This document shows positions 10,142 to 20,088 of a DNA stretch of 64,000 nt, piece by piece. Below the pieces are notes generated by a model that was not told where the DNA came from, made no database searches, and was given only the letters and a program-made list of their open reading frames with translations. The stretch's first letter is position 1. Each line of letters starts with the position of its first letter. A program made the translations under genes and the position numbers. The stretch covers positions 1,250,534-1,314,533 of the forward strand of contig NW_006763294.1 of NCBI RefSeq assembly GCF_000218685.1, read 5' to 3'. Origin of the DNA: Serpula lacrymans var. lacrymans S7.9 (taxonomy: Eukaryota; Basidiomycota; Agaricomycetes; Boletales; Serpulaceae).

Positions 10142-10388
10142 ATGACCACAGCACGCGATACATCCACATGTCCAGTTCTCACTGGACCCAACAATTTTCA
10201 GATATGGAAACTCCAGATCATCTCAAAGCTATGTTGGGAAAAAGTTCTCCGGGTTGTTACTGGAGAGGAGCTTAAGCCCTCACCAGGAAAACCTACCTCC
10301 TCGGAGGATCCTGAGATCACCTGGATACTTAAGGATGAGAAGGCACATGGAATCATCCAGGACCACATCTCTGATGCCCTCCTAATGA
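10142..10388 (+). pseudogene. Copia-1 gag, amino-terminal fragment
   Basis: The frame MTTARDTSTC...LTGPNNFQIWKLQI shows the NF/Y-x-x-W motif of Copia gag proteins (UBN2/DUF4219 type). After about 80 residues (DHISDALLM) it runs out of frame into Gypsy-1 reverse transcriptase coding sequence. The rest of gag and the protease are deleted. Non-functional. Confidence 0.8.
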
Positions 10389-11797
10389 GCATGACAGGAT
10401 CGTGCAAGAAGTCCTTCGACACCTACAGGAACGGGACCTATTCGTCAAACCCGAAAAATGTAATTTTAAAGTGAAGGAAGTAGACTTCCTCGGTATGATT
10501 ATAGGCCAGAACGGAATCAGGATGGATCCTGAGAAAGTTCAAGCTATCTTGGAGTGGCCAGAACCTACTCGCGTCAAAGGAGTTAGGGCCTTCCTTGGCT
10601 TAGGCAATTTCTACCGAAGGTTTATTGAAAACTTTGCAAAAATCACGAGACCGTTGAACAATCTCACTAAAAAGGACATTGTTTGGCACTGGGGCACCAA
10701 AGGACAAGAAGCTTTTGATAAGCTTAAACAGGTGTTTACAACAGCGCCCATATTAGCATTTCCAGAATTAGACCAAGAGTTCCAGCTAGAAACCGACTCT
10801 TCTGATTTTGCTACTGGGGCTGTTTTATCAATTAAATGCCCTGACGATCTTTGGAGGCCTTGTGCCTATTTATCACATAGTTTGTTGCCTACAGAGCGCA
10901 ACTATCAAATTTACGACAAAGAGATGCTAGCCATCATTAGAGCCTTAGAGCACTGGCGGCACTACTTAGAAGGTGCTAGACACCAATTTGAAATTTGGAC
11001 CGATCATAAGAATCTGGAGTATTTTATGACGGCCCAAGACCTGAACCAAAGACAGGCCCGCTATGCGGTGTACTTGTCAAGGTTCAATTATAAATTAATT
11101 CATAAGCCAGGAAGCTCTATGGGGAAAGCGGACACTTTATCCAGAAGAGAGGATCATGCCAACGGCATCGAAGATGACAACAAAGGTGTCACCCTGATAG
11201 ACCAATCAAGGGTTGCCAATGTTAGAATTGGGCAGGATTCTGATCTTCTGGAAGTCTTTAAGAAAGACATCTCCTCAGAAGAAAAGGCGCGCCTTGACAG
11301 CAATGAAAATTATTTATGGAAAGACGGGCTCTTCCATTTTAAAGACAAGATCTACGTGCCTGAGTCCGCAAGGATCAAGGCAATAGATAAACATCACGAC
11401 ACTCCAGTGGCTGGGCACCCTGGGTGGAAACGAACGATGGAGTTGATCTCCAGAAACTACATGTGGCCTGGCATGGTTAAAGACGTACAGGAATACATAA
11501 AATCCTGTTTGAGATGTGCCATGGCTAAGAACTCTCATCAACCGCCGGCCGGTAAACTTATGCCAAATTCGATACCAGCTGGTCCCTGGCAGGATATATC
11601 GGTTGATTTCACGACGGATCTGTCCGAGTTAAATGGGTACAATTCAGTAATGGTAGTAGTGTATCGCTTCTCCAAAGAAGTGGTGTTCATACCTACCAAT
11701 AAAACCATTACCGCCGCTGGTACGGCAGATCTATTTAAAGATTTTGTATGGTCTATCCATGGGTTACCAGAAACGGTTATCTCCGATAGAGGACCAC
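10388..11797 (+). pseudogene. Gypsy-1 pol, part 1: RT thumb, RNase H, integrase amino-terminal half
   Basis: The open frame covers the end of Ty3/Gypsy RT (KPEKCNFKVKEVDFLGMII, GVRAFLGLGNFYRRFI), RNase H (ETDSSDFATGAVLS, IWTDHKNLEYF) and integrase. In integrase, the HHCC zinc domain (HHDTPVAGH...CLRCAMAK) and the first two catalytic Asp regions (ISVDFTTDL and VISDRGP) are visible. The frame stops precisely at the Gypsy-2 insertion. The YxDD block is missing because of the upstream deletion. Confidence 0.92.
11793..11797. repeat. Target-site duplication of Gypsy-2, left (ACCAC)
   Basis: ACCAC directly before the left LTR repeats at 18720-18724 directly after the right LTR. The duplicated bases belong to the Gypsy-1 integrase codons. 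Confidence 0.95.
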
Positions 11798-12156
11798 TAT
11801 AACGACTGAGTTGCACTACTGGAAGAAACCAGGCAACTCAACGTCAATCTCTAGCAAGTAGTTGAACAGGTGTATAAAGACGAAATCAAAAGCTAAGGTA
11901 TGTACATCGTTGAGTGTCTACTTATATATGTAAGAACTCATGTCAGCCATGAGGCGCTGACTGATAGACATGAGGATGTGTCGTGTTTAGCTTGGTAAGA
12001 TGATTTGTAAGTGATCATGTGACTTAGGGTCACATGATGAGATAAGAAGATAAGATAAGGAAGGCTACGTGATAAGATAAGGAGAAATGAGTGTTTCTAC
12101 GTCAGAGTTGGAGATGAAAGGTGAAGTATTAGGTGTAAGAGAAGAGGATCGTGACA
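11798..12156 (-). repeat. Gypsy-2 3' LTR (left)
   Basis: A 359 bp LTR, TGTCACGATCC... on the minus strand, ending CGTTATA. A TATA-like TACATATATAAG is visible on the minus strand. It matches 18361-18719 at all but one observed base. Confidence 0.95.
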
Positions 12157-12645
12157 TTACCCCCCTTTAGGACTTTCGTCCCGAAAGGTTGGTTCAAGTT
12201 TGCCATTTTCCCAGTTAAATATCCTATGTTTATGGGAAAATTCTGTGAGGTTTTCGAACGGTTGATAATGAAGTAAGAAATTGATTCGGCGTGGAGCGGA
12301 TGGGAAATGATCATGGAAGTCTTTGACTAGTTCTGGCGAATTTTTGACATTTCGCTCAGGTTCCCATGTTCGTTCTTCCTTTCCATATCCTTTCCAATGT
12401 ACCAGATATTCTAACTTGCCACGTTTCAATCGTGAGTCAAGTATTTGTTCTACTTCGTATTCTCTTTGTCCGTCAACTTCAGCGGGGGGTGGAGGTTTTG
12501 GTTTCTTTTGACCAGGAAAGGTTGGTTCTTTATAGGGGTGGAGGATCTTTTCATTGAATACTGGATATACGTTTTTCCATTTTCCGGGTAGTTTTAATTT
12601 GTAAGCGGCCGGTCCGGTTTTCTTTTCGACTACAAATGGTCCGTG
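12157..12645 (-). pseudogene. Gypsy-2 integrase C-terminus and chromodomain
   Basis: Downstream of a TGA at 12646-12648 the same reading continues through an integrase C-terminal segment (HGPFVVEKKTGPAAYKLKL) to a chromodomain (KRGKLEYLVHWKGYGKEERT, then WEPERNV). Chromodomains of chromoviral integrases steer insertion to heterochromatin. The TGA follows KKLDDK, where the family normally has Trp, so this is a TGG to TGA mutation that separates the chromodomain from the integrase. Confidence 0.9.
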
Positions 12646-13809
12646 TCATTTATCATCCAGTTTCTTTGATGGTCGATCAGTTGTGATGTGTTCGGCTTCT
12701 ACATAAACCTTGTCTCCTGGTTCATATTCAAGACTTTCCTTTTTTGTTTTGTCATATGATCTCTTCATAATCTCGGCTGCCTTTGCCAGAGATTTTTCTG
12801 CTTCTTCCCTCGTTTCTTTCATTCTTTCTACAAACTCTTCCGCACTCTCACTCTTTACTCCTTTCCTAATTCCTTCTACTATTTTTGGGTGTTGCCCATT
12901 GTTTAAATAAAAAGGACTGAAGCCGGTAGCTGAATGTTCTTTATTGTTATAGGAGAATTCTGCTAATGGTAACCAGTCTGCCCAATCGTCTTGTTTATGG
13001 TTAACAAAGATTCGGAGATATTGTTCTATCTCTTGATTAATCCTCTCTGTTTGACCATCGGTTTGTGGGTGATAAGCAGTTGATGGGTTTCCCTTTATAC
13101 CTAGCATTGTGTAGAGATCCTTCATAAAATTAGAGACAAATTGGACTCCTCGATCTGAGATGATTTTATCGGGTAATCCATGAAGTTTAAATATATTGTC
13201 TCTGAATAGTCTCGCTACTCCTTCTGAGTTCAACTCAGCATGTGTTGGCATAATCCTGATCATTTTTGAAAAGCGATCAACAACTACCATGATAGTGTTG
13301 TAACCCTTTGATTTTGGTAATGGTCCTATGAGATCCGTTGATATGATTTGCCAGGGGCGGCTTGGAATCTCATTCGGATGTAACGGTGCGGCCTTTTTTT
13401 GATGATCTGTTTTTGTTCTTTGACAGGTTTCGCATCCAGTTACGTATTCTTGGACGTCTTTGTCCATATATGGCCACCAGTACCATCGGGTAATCAATTC
13501 CTTTGTTTTATACCGGCCCGGGTGGCCAGCTATTGGGGAATCGTGATTGTCTCTTATGATCGTTTCTCTGAGTTTTCGGTCTTTTGGGACATACATGCGA
13601 CCTTTGAAGTAGATGAGTCCTTCATCGGTCCACCAGCCGTCTTGGCGGTTGTCTATTTTGTCCTTGACCTTTTGAACGAGTTCGTCAACGTTTTTCATCC
13701 TTTTATGAATCCATCTTGTGATCTCTATATTTTTGGCATCGTCAATTGCTATCTGTTGCCTTTTTTCGTGTGATAGAGTCATATTAATGGAGAATAGTTC
13801 TGGTTTCAA
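12646..13809 (-). CDS. Gypsy-2 integrase
   Basis: The frame shows the integrase zinc domain (HDSPIAGH...CETCQRT), the DDE core (ISTDLIGP, IISDRGVQFVSNF, TAYHPQTDGQTERINQEI) and the following GPY-like region. The frame differs by one base from the RT/RNase H frame, with the break near 13806-13810 (TTACTTTATTGAAACC on the minus strand). It ends at a nonsense codon before the chromodomain. Other copies in the genome may carry an intact pol. Confidence 0.93.
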   Translation of the reverse strand: MKPELFSINMTLSHEKRQQIAIDDAKNIEITRWIHKRMKNVDELVQKVKDKIDNRQDGWWTDEGLIYFKGRMYVPKDRKLRETIIRDNHDSPIAGHPGRYKTKELITRWYWWPYMDKDVQEYVTGCETCQRTKTDHQKKAAPLHPNEIPSRPWQIISTDLIGPLPKSKGYNTIMVVVDRFSKMIRIMPTHAELNSEGVARLFRDNIFKLHGLPDKIISDRGVQFVSNFMKDLYTMLGIKGNPSTAYHPQTDGQTERINQEIEQYLRIFVNHKQDDWADWLPLAEFSYNNKEHSATGFSPFYLNNGQHPKIVEGIRKGVKSESAEEFVERMKETREEAEKSLAKAAEIMKRSYDKTKKESLEYEPGDKVYVEAEHITTDRPSKKLDDK

Positions 13810-16433
13810 TAAAGTAACGTTTTGTTATCATTCTTTCCCTCGTCGTGGTCTGATCGTCTGGATAATAGATCGGCTTTGATGTGAGTAGCGCCTGGCTTGT
13901 GATGTAATGTGAAATGATAATTGGCCAGTTTGCTAACCCATCTTGCTTGTCGTCTATTGAGCTTCTGAGGTTGTTTAAAATATGTTAGGTTCTGATGATC
14001 AGTCCAGATCTCGAACTCTTTCGCGGCGTCCATTAGGTAATGGCGCCATTCCTCTAAAGCCATCATAATGGCCAATAGTTCTTTATCATATATCTCGTAG
14101 TTTCTTTCAGTTGGATTGAGAGATTTAGATAGATAAGCTATTGGTTTCCAGACTTCATTCTGTTCTTGAGAGAGTACTGCTCCTAGAGCATAGTCGCTGC
14201 TATCCGCTTCTACTCGGTATTGACCGTCATTGGTCGGGAGTGCTAATACGGGGGTTGTGCTTATCCTTCTTTTTATCTCTTCGAAGGCTTCTTTTTGTTC
14301 TTTTCCCCATATAAACTCTTCTTTACCGGTCAGTTTAGTAAGCGGTTTCGCTATTGATCCGAATCCTTCGATAAACCTTCTATAGAAGTTAACGAATCCT
14401 AAAAAGGCTTGCACATGTTTCTTTGTTTTGCATTCTGGCCAGTCTAGGATTCCCTTCACCTTAATCGGGTCCATGCGGATTTCGTTTTCCGAGATGATTA
14501 ATCCCAGATATTCTGTTTCTGTTTCTTCGAAATCGCATTTTTCCGGTTTTAGGTATAGATGGTGTTTTCGTAAGATCTGAAGTACACGTCGCGTCATTGC
14601 TCGGTGTTCTTCTATCGTCTTTGTGAAGATCATAATATTGTCCAGATAGATCACTACTTTTCCTTCATCAATTAGGTCTTTGAATATAGAATTCATCATA
14701 GTTTGGAATGTAGCTGGTGAATTTGTTAATCCAAAGAACATTACTAACGGTTCGAACAAGCCGCGATTGGTTCTAAATGCAGCCTTGTGTTCGTCTCCTT
14801 CCCTGATCCGAATGTTATTATATCCCCATCTTATGTCAAGTTTTGTGAAATACTTGGCGCCTCTGAGCTTGTCTACAAGTTCATTAATCAGAGGTAATGG
14901 ATATCGGTTTTTGATGGTGATTTCATTTAATTTTCGGTAATCTTGTACAGGTCGGAGTTTGCCATCTTTCTTTTTGATGAAGAAGAATGGTGAAGCAATC
15001 GGAGATTTACTAGGTCTGATGCGTCCTGAGTCTAGGTTCTCTTTTAGGAATGCATTTAACTGTTCTTGTTCTCCTAGTGCTAATGGATAAACCTTACAGT
15101 CTATCGTGTGATCGCCTGGTATTAGTTCGATTGCATGGTCCCATTGTCTTCTCTCAGGGAGGGCATCAAATTCTTTTTTGTCAAAGACATCTTTGAATTC
15201 ATGAAGGTATTTTGGTACAATGCCTTCGAATCCACCTGTTTTCTGGTCTTTTCCTGCTGCTTCGGCAAGCTGTTGTGCAGTCGTGCCGTGAGCGCGGATG
15301 TGGTGCATGACGTCAGGAATGGATGTGTCTTCAACGTTTAAGAAATTGAATTGGATAATTCTATCCCCCTCTTCAAGATTGACCTCAGGGCAATACGTTT
15401 CTAGATCTTCTTCGGGATCGAAGAATCTTACCATCATGTTGCAGTCTGATGGACATCTATTGAAGTCTAATTTTGACATGTTCCAGTCTATCGTGGGATT
15501 GTGTTTCTTTAACCATTCATGGCCTAGGAACATCCTGCCAGTTCCAAGATTGGTAACGGCTAGCTGGAGTCTTTCGGCGTGGTCGTTAATCTCCACCAAT
15601 ATTTCTACGAATTCTTTAATACTGCCGTCTCGGTTTAGAGTGCCGTCAGCATTGTAGACTGGAATTGGTCTAGGGATTCTATGCCTTTCATATCCCTGTT
15701 CTTCAACAAATTTGTTATCTATGCAACTTCCGGTACAGCCACTGTCTAGTAATGCCTCAATCGTCGTTGATTGATGGGATGCAAGGTTTGTCAGTCTGCA
15801 GGTGATGTTCATCTGGTTTCCCTGAGTGCCTCTAATGAATTGCTTAGGCTTCTTCAGTTCTTCCAGTGCTAATACCGTTTCGTGAATTGGTAAAGCATTC
15901 AGTTCTTTTATCAAGTCTGCATTGACTTCCAATCCTCTTTTTCTATGGGTCCAACTACTGAGAATACCAATAGATCTTTCTTCCTTTTGGTCTCGTAGTC
16001 TTTCCGCTATCCAGGCAGCTGTCCATGGTGTTTTTTGATTCTTTTTATCTAGGTTTTTATTAGAGGTGTTCCTGACCTCTTTGGAGCTGGTCGAAGCATC
16101 AGTTTCGGTTACGCTACCCAATTGAGTCGTAACATTCTGTGTTTCAGTTGTCTCCTTCGTAGTTGCTGCGCTTTTCGTGGCCCTTTCCCCTTTAGGTACC
16201 TCGTGCGCCGCATCCTGTGCTGCGCTTTTCTCTTTCGAGTGCGCCGCTTCTTTTTTGGGAATCTTTTCAACCCGTTTCCCTTTCAGGTTCTCCTCTTTTA
16301 TAGATTGTTCCTTTCGTTTCAGATCTTGTGCATCTTTGAATAAAGCAATATCATTTTCATCGTTACTGGTACATGTGGCATCAAGATTTTCAACGGGTAG
16401 GAAAGTATATCTATTTACAAAGTTCTTTGGCAC
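13806..16433 (-). CDS. Gypsy-2 protease, reverse transcriptase and RNase H
   Basis: This 875-codon frame holds a retropepsin motif (LLDSGCTGSCID), Ty3/Gypsy RT (PVQDYRKLNEITIKNRYPLP, LDIRWGYNNIRI, VIYLDNIMIF) and RNase H (EADSSDYALGAVLS, YDKELLAI, EIWTDHQNL). The RT active-site box reads YLDN rather than the usual YxDD. The frame overlaps the gag end by 23 bases and lies one base forward of it, suggesting programmed +1 (or -2) frameshifting or a mutation. The amino-terminal 200 residues are low-complexity and charged. Confidence 0.94.
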   Translation of the reverse strand: MPKNFVNRYTFLPVENLDATCTSNDENDIALFKDAQDLKRKEQSIKEENLKGKRVEKIPKKEAAHSKEKSAAQDAAHEVPKGERATKSAATTKETTETQNVTTQLGSVTETDASTSSKEVRNTSNKNLDKKNQKTPWTAAWIAERLRDQKEERSIGILSSWTHRKRGLEVNADLIKELNALPIHETVLALEELKKPKQFIRGTQGNQMNITCRLTNLASHQSTTIEALLDSGCTGSCIDNKFVEEQGYERHRIPRPIPVYNADGTLNRDGSIKEFVEILVEINDHAERLQLAVTNLGTGRMFLGHEWLKKHNPTIDWNMSKLDFNRCPSDCNMMVRFFDPEEDLETYCPEVNLEEGDRIIQFNFLNVEDTSIPDVMHHIRAHGTTAQQLAEAAGKDQKTGGFEGIVPKYLHEFKDVFDKKEFDALPERRQWDHAIELIPGDHTIDCKVYPLALGEQEQLNAFLKENLDSGRIRPSKSPIASPFFFIKKKDGKLRPVQDYRKLNEITIKNRYPLPLINELVDKLRGAKYFTKLDIRWGYNNIRIREGDEHKAAFRTNRGLFEPLVMFFGLTNSPATFQTMMNSIFKDLIDEGKVVIYLDNIMIFTKTIEEHRAMTRRVLQILRKHHLYLKPEKCDFEETETEYLGLIISENEIRMDPIKVKGILDWPECKTKKHVQAFLGFVNFYRRFIEGFGSIAKPLTKLTGKEEFIWGKEQKEAFEEIKRRISTTPVLALPTNDGQYRVEADSSDYALGAVLSQEQNEVWKPIAYLSKSLNPTERNYEIYDKELLAIMMALEEWRHYLMDAAKEFEIWTDHQNLTYFKQPQKLNRRQARWVSKLANYHFTLHHKPGATHIKADLLSRRSDHDEGKNDNKTLLY

Positions 16434-17667
16434 AGTCTGGCGAGGAGTCGCAGCTGGCCTTCTTAAAAACCCTAGCTCGTTCTTCTTCCGGCATTGCTTC
16501 TAACATTGCTCGGAGATCGAATTTTGGTTTTTGTGGTGTTTGTCCATTCAGATGGTCTCTGGCTCTATGGCCCTTCTCTCCGCACTTGAAGCAGCGTCCT
16601 TCAGTTCGGAACTTCTGCTTGTCTACTTCCATCTCTTTTCCGGCCCCGGTATATAGTGTACCCGTGCCGTCTTTCTTCGCTTCCACCGTCTCGGTCTTCC
16701 TCTCCGAAGCACCCTTCTCTTGGTATCTTCCATTGGGTCCCCGGTTCCCTGTACCGGAGCTGCCGTTGGTTGATCCTTTCAACATCCGCTCATTCTCTAC
16801 TTGGTCTCGCCATAATTGGTCGTTTGTGACGATCCTCGTCTTCCACTCTGTATATGTCGTGGGAACGTTTCCACTATAAATGATTTGTTTTATGAGTGGA
16901 CCATTTATGTTATTCCTGATTAGTGTGATCAGGAATTGTTCGTTCCGTTTGACATCGTAGCCGGCCCGTCTTCTCAACTCTTCGAATTTTACAAAGAACT
17001 CTTGGGCCGTTAGAGTTCCTTGTTTCTTGTATATGATTTCGTACCTCGCTCTTTCTTCTTCGTGTGTATCAGCGAAATGGTCTTTGAGGGTCCTCTCAAA
17101 GTGAGCCCAGCTCTCTAAGAGGGTGATTTCTCCTGCATCCGACCTTTCCTCTGCGATCTTCCTCCTCTCTACCCACTCTGTTCTCAGGGCCGCTGCTGCC
17201 CCTATACTCATATAGGATAAGGCGAAGCTTATCCGGTTCCTTTCTCGGGAGAAGTATGCTGAGTTTGCATTAAAATGGAGTTCTAATGACTCCGAGAAGC
17301 TTCGAAACTTCTTCTTGTCTCCGTCATAAGGTTCCGGCTTTGCTAATGCCGTTTTCCTAAACTCTGCTTCTTGTGCGCGTGGCAGGCCCATTCCTGAAGG
17401 CTGCCTCCTTTCGCTCTCTGCGAGCCTTCTGCGCAAGTCTCTCACTTCTTTGTCTTTTGATGAGAATCTCTCTTCCCATAATTCGTTGTTGTCTGCGATC
17501 GCGCTGTTGACCGCCGCTAGGATAATGTTCTGCAGGTTCTGCATTTGCTGCTGGTTGGTTGCCGGCGATGGTGCGCGCGGCTGAATATGCGGTAATGCGT
17601 CCCGCAAATCTGACATGTCGGTGCTCTCGGCCATGTCTGGGTTCTCTCGATATGTGTCGTAAGACAT
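16411..17667 (-). CDS. Gypsy-2 gag
   Basis: A 418-codon capsid-like protein. It has a coiled amino-terminus (SSKDKEVRDLRRRLAESER), a capsid core beginning AKPEPYDGDKKKFRSFSESL, and a single zinc knuckle near residue 365 (CFKCGEKGHRARDH). The fourth zinc ligand is His where CCHC knuckles have Cys. The start at 17667 is the first ATG after the leader, and the region up to the 5' LTR (17668-18360) is non-coding leader. It packages the element RNA in the family's known cycle. Confidence 0.92.
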   Translation of the reverse strand: MSYDTYRENPDMAESTDMSDLRDALPHIQPRAPSPATNQQQMQNLQNIILAAVNSAIADNNELWEERFSSKDKEVRDLRRRLAESERRQPSGMGLPRAQEAEFRKTALAKPEPYDGDKKKFRSFSESLELHFNANSAYFSRERNRISFALSYMSIGAAAALRTEWVERRKIAEERSDAGEITLLESWAHFERTLKDHFADTHEEERARYEIIYKKQGTLTAQEFFVKFEELRRRAGYDVKRNEQFLITLIRNNINGPLIKQIIYSGNVPTTYTEWKTRIVTNDQLWRDQVENERMLKGSTNGSSGTGNRGPNGRYQEKGASERKTETVEAKKDGTGTLYTGAGKEMEVDKQKFRTEGRCFKCGEKGHRARDHLNGQTPQKPKFDLRAMLEAMPEEERARVFKKASCDSSPDCAKELCK

Positions 17668-18360
17668 TCAGGGATGATGTGGGGGATGGTGATAGGAATG
17701 ATAGGGTTGGAGTGATTCGTTCTTGTTTTATAATTGGCCCGGGAAAGGGCAGAATCGGGATCTGGTAGGAATATAGTGGTGCAAAGGGCATTCAAAAAAG
17801 GTTCCCCAGATGACAAATCTGGATCAACACTTCTTTAATGAAGATCCCTTTCTCTGTCTTTCCTTCTGCTTATGGGTTCCTCTTCTGTCCCCACTAAGCG
17901 TGTACGTAAACTATCTATTTATAGTACCAGTGTTCTAATAGTATCGTAATCGAGGTCCGAACGGTTGTCTCGATGATGGCCCGCGTTAACTGCTGTCAGC
18001 CCTCTTCCTACTGGCGGAGGCAAGTGCCCGGCCCGGTAAGAAGTATAAAGAAGTTTTTGTAGCTAATAGAACCTTAGCGACTCCACGTCACTAAGTTCTC
18101 TAAGTACGGGATTGTGGGGGCGGATGATGGGAGATAGAGGGATAGTTTCGAAAGATGAGTTAGATGGTGATGATTGGATGAAGGTGATTATAGTGGATGG
18201 GCGAGTGATAGGGGATGTGATTTGAGAGAGGGGTGTGGTGAGGCGAATGTATAGTTTGAGTAGGACGAAGAATATGATGATAATGACGGGGGTTAGGATG
18301 ATGATTAGGATAGCCTTTGTTTCTGTCATCAACTAGGTGCTCTTTACTAGCTTTTGATTA
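17668..18360 (-). other. Gypsy-2 untranslated leader
   Basis: About 690 bases between the 5' LTR and gag. Nothing recognisable beyond pyrimidine-rich minus-strand stretches. The primer-binding site should adjoin 18360, but its tRNA could not be identified. Confidence 0.6.
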
Positions 18361-18719
18361 TATAACGACTGAGTTGCACTACTGGAAGAAACCAGGCAAC
18401 TCAACGTCAATCTCTAGCAAGTAGTTGAACAGGTGTATAAAGACGAAATCAAAAGCTAAGGTATGTACATCGTTGAGTGTCTACTTATATATGTAAGAAC
18501 TCATGTCAGCCATGAGGCGCTGACTGATAGACATGAGGATGTGTCATGTTTAGCTTGGTAAGATGATTTGTAAGTGATCATGTGACTTAGGGTCACATGA
18601 TGAGATAAGAAGATAAGATAAGGAAGGCTACGTGATAAGATAAGGAGAAATGAGTGTTTCTACGTCAGAGTTGGAGATGAAAGGTGAAGTATTAGGTGTA
18701 AGAGAAGAGGATCGTGACA
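18361..18719 (-). repeat. Gypsy-2 5' LTR (right)
   Basis: Partner of 11798-12156, of identical length, followed by the target duplication ACCAC at 18720-18724. Confidence 0.95.
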
Positions 18720-18724
18720 ACCAC

Positions 18725-19675
18725 AATTCGCTAGCAAATTTACGAAAGAACTATGCAAGATGCTGGGCATCAAACCTAAATTATCAACGGTGTTCCATCC
18801 GCAAACTGATGGACAAACGGAGAGACTCAACCAGGAGTTAAAACAATATCTCCGGATATTTATTAATGACAGGCAGACGGATGGGGCCAAGTGGCTGAAG
18901 ATAGCCCAGTTCTCATACAACATCAAACAGTTGTCGGCTACAGGAAAGGCACCATTTGAGGTTACTAGATTGTACCTCCCCAGAATGGGTGTAGAACCTG
19001 GTAAAAGCAAAAACAAGGCTGCTGGGAACATGGCAAAAGACATGAAGTCTGTCTTAGATGAAATGCGCAAGGCGCTATTCAAAACTGCAGAGCAGATGAA
19101 AGACAGGGCAGAGTGTAGACGCTCTAAAGCCCCTGACTACAAGGTCGGCAACCTGGTCTGGTTAGATACCAATCACTTAAAATTAAAGGATCGGCAGTCT
19201 AGAAAACTGACCGAAAAGTGGATTGGCCCTTACTGGATTAAGGAAGTCAAACCCAACGTGGTGGAGCTAGAACTCCCAAAAAGAATGAGGGTAGTACCCA
19301 CGGTCAATATTAGCCGTGTGAAACCCTACAAAGAGCCGCTGCTGGGACAGCGTGTAGACCGGCCCGGACCGGTTGTAGTCACCCAGGAAGGTGAAAAAGA
19401 GTTTGAAGTCAAACGGATGGTGGATGCACGCTTGAAGCGTGGTAAACTAGAATTCCTAGTCCTATGGAAAGGCTAGGGAGACGAGGACAGAACGTGGGAA
19501 CCAGAAGCCCATCTGGACAATTCCCGTGATGCTGTTCGCAAATTTTATGCTAAGAATCCCTCAGCTCCTAGGAAGCTTAGAGGCATGGATTCAAATCTTT
19601 TTAATTCTCTTTTTCAACCTATGCCCGAAAATTTAACTACTACCTCCGGTATTTGGTCTCGCCTGGAAGTTTAAC
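18725..19675 (+). pseudogene. Gypsy-1 pol, part 2: integrase core end and chromodomain
   Basis: The frame picks up the integrase where Gypsy-2 split it (the catalytic Glu region is in VFHPQTDGQTERLNQEL). It continues through the C-terminal domain (GNLVWLDTNHLKLK) into a chromodomain (LKRGKLEFLVLWKG, then GDEDRTWEPEAHL). A TAG at 19474-19476 interrupts the chromodomain where Tyr is usual. The end is the stop before the polypurine tract. Confidence 0.92.
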
Positions 19676-19691
19676 CTTAGAAGGGGGGTAG

Positions 19692-20088
19692 TGTTATGAT
19701 AACACAATTTTCGGACTTTCCCTTTACTTTTTATTTTCCGCTTTAACCTTGTACTATAGCTTTCACACATGGTGCCACGCGGCACTTCCCCTTTCTCGCG
19801 CCGCGTTGCCTTTCTTCTTATTTTGGACACAACTCTCTCACACAGTGGAGCTGGCCATGCGGGCTAGGCCCCATGACATCATCAGCCACTGTCTCTATCA
19901 ACTGTGTAGTACACATGTACAAATAACCCTGTAGTAGTATATAAACTCCAATAGATCCAGGAGACTCCTCAGCGAGTCCTCCTGTTGTATACCAACTAAC
20001 TCTCTGCATCTTAAGGGGTAACCACTCCCTCACCATCTTTCTTTATAATGTGTTCCTGTGTGCACCAGAGTAAATCTTGGTTGTTACA
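19692..20088 (+). repeat. Gypsy-1 3' LTR
   Basis: 397 bp, TGTTATGATAAC...GGTTGTTACA, preceded by a polypurine tract. It matches the solo LTR at 2489-2902. A TATA-like GTAGTATATAAACTCC lies at about 19931. Confidence 0.92.

Larger units (their letters stand above)
11798..18719 (-). mobile_element. Gypsy-2: young, nearly complete chromodomain Gypsy retrotransposon
   Basis: Two 359 bp LTRs flank gag, protease, reverse transcriptase, RNase H, integrase and chromodomain on the minus strand. A perfect 5 bp duplication (ACCAC) flanks the whole. A polypurine tract (CTAAAGGGGGGTAA on the minus strand, near 12157-12170) precedes the 3' LTR. The LTRs seem to differ at a single base (GTGTCGTG versus GTGTCATG), which points to very recent insertion. 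One nonsense codon and one frame break are nevertheless present. Confidence 0.96.
10388..20088 (+). mobile_element. Gypsy-1: 5'-truncated chromodomain Gypsy element, split by Gypsy-2
   Basis: Pol runs 10388-11797 and resumes at 18725 after the nested Gypsy-2. It ends with a chromodomain, a polypurine tract (AGAAGGGGGG near 19679-19689) and a 3' LTR (19692-20088). The 5' LTR, gag, protease and first half of RT were removed by the deletion that fused it to Copia-1 gag. The 3' LTR abuts Copia-1 pol (TTAGC...), marking the old insertion point. Confidence 0.92.

Noticed and set aside
14680..16343. Plus-strand frames opposite Gypsy-2 pol
   Set aside because: They mirror the real minus-strand protease/RT codons and show no domain.
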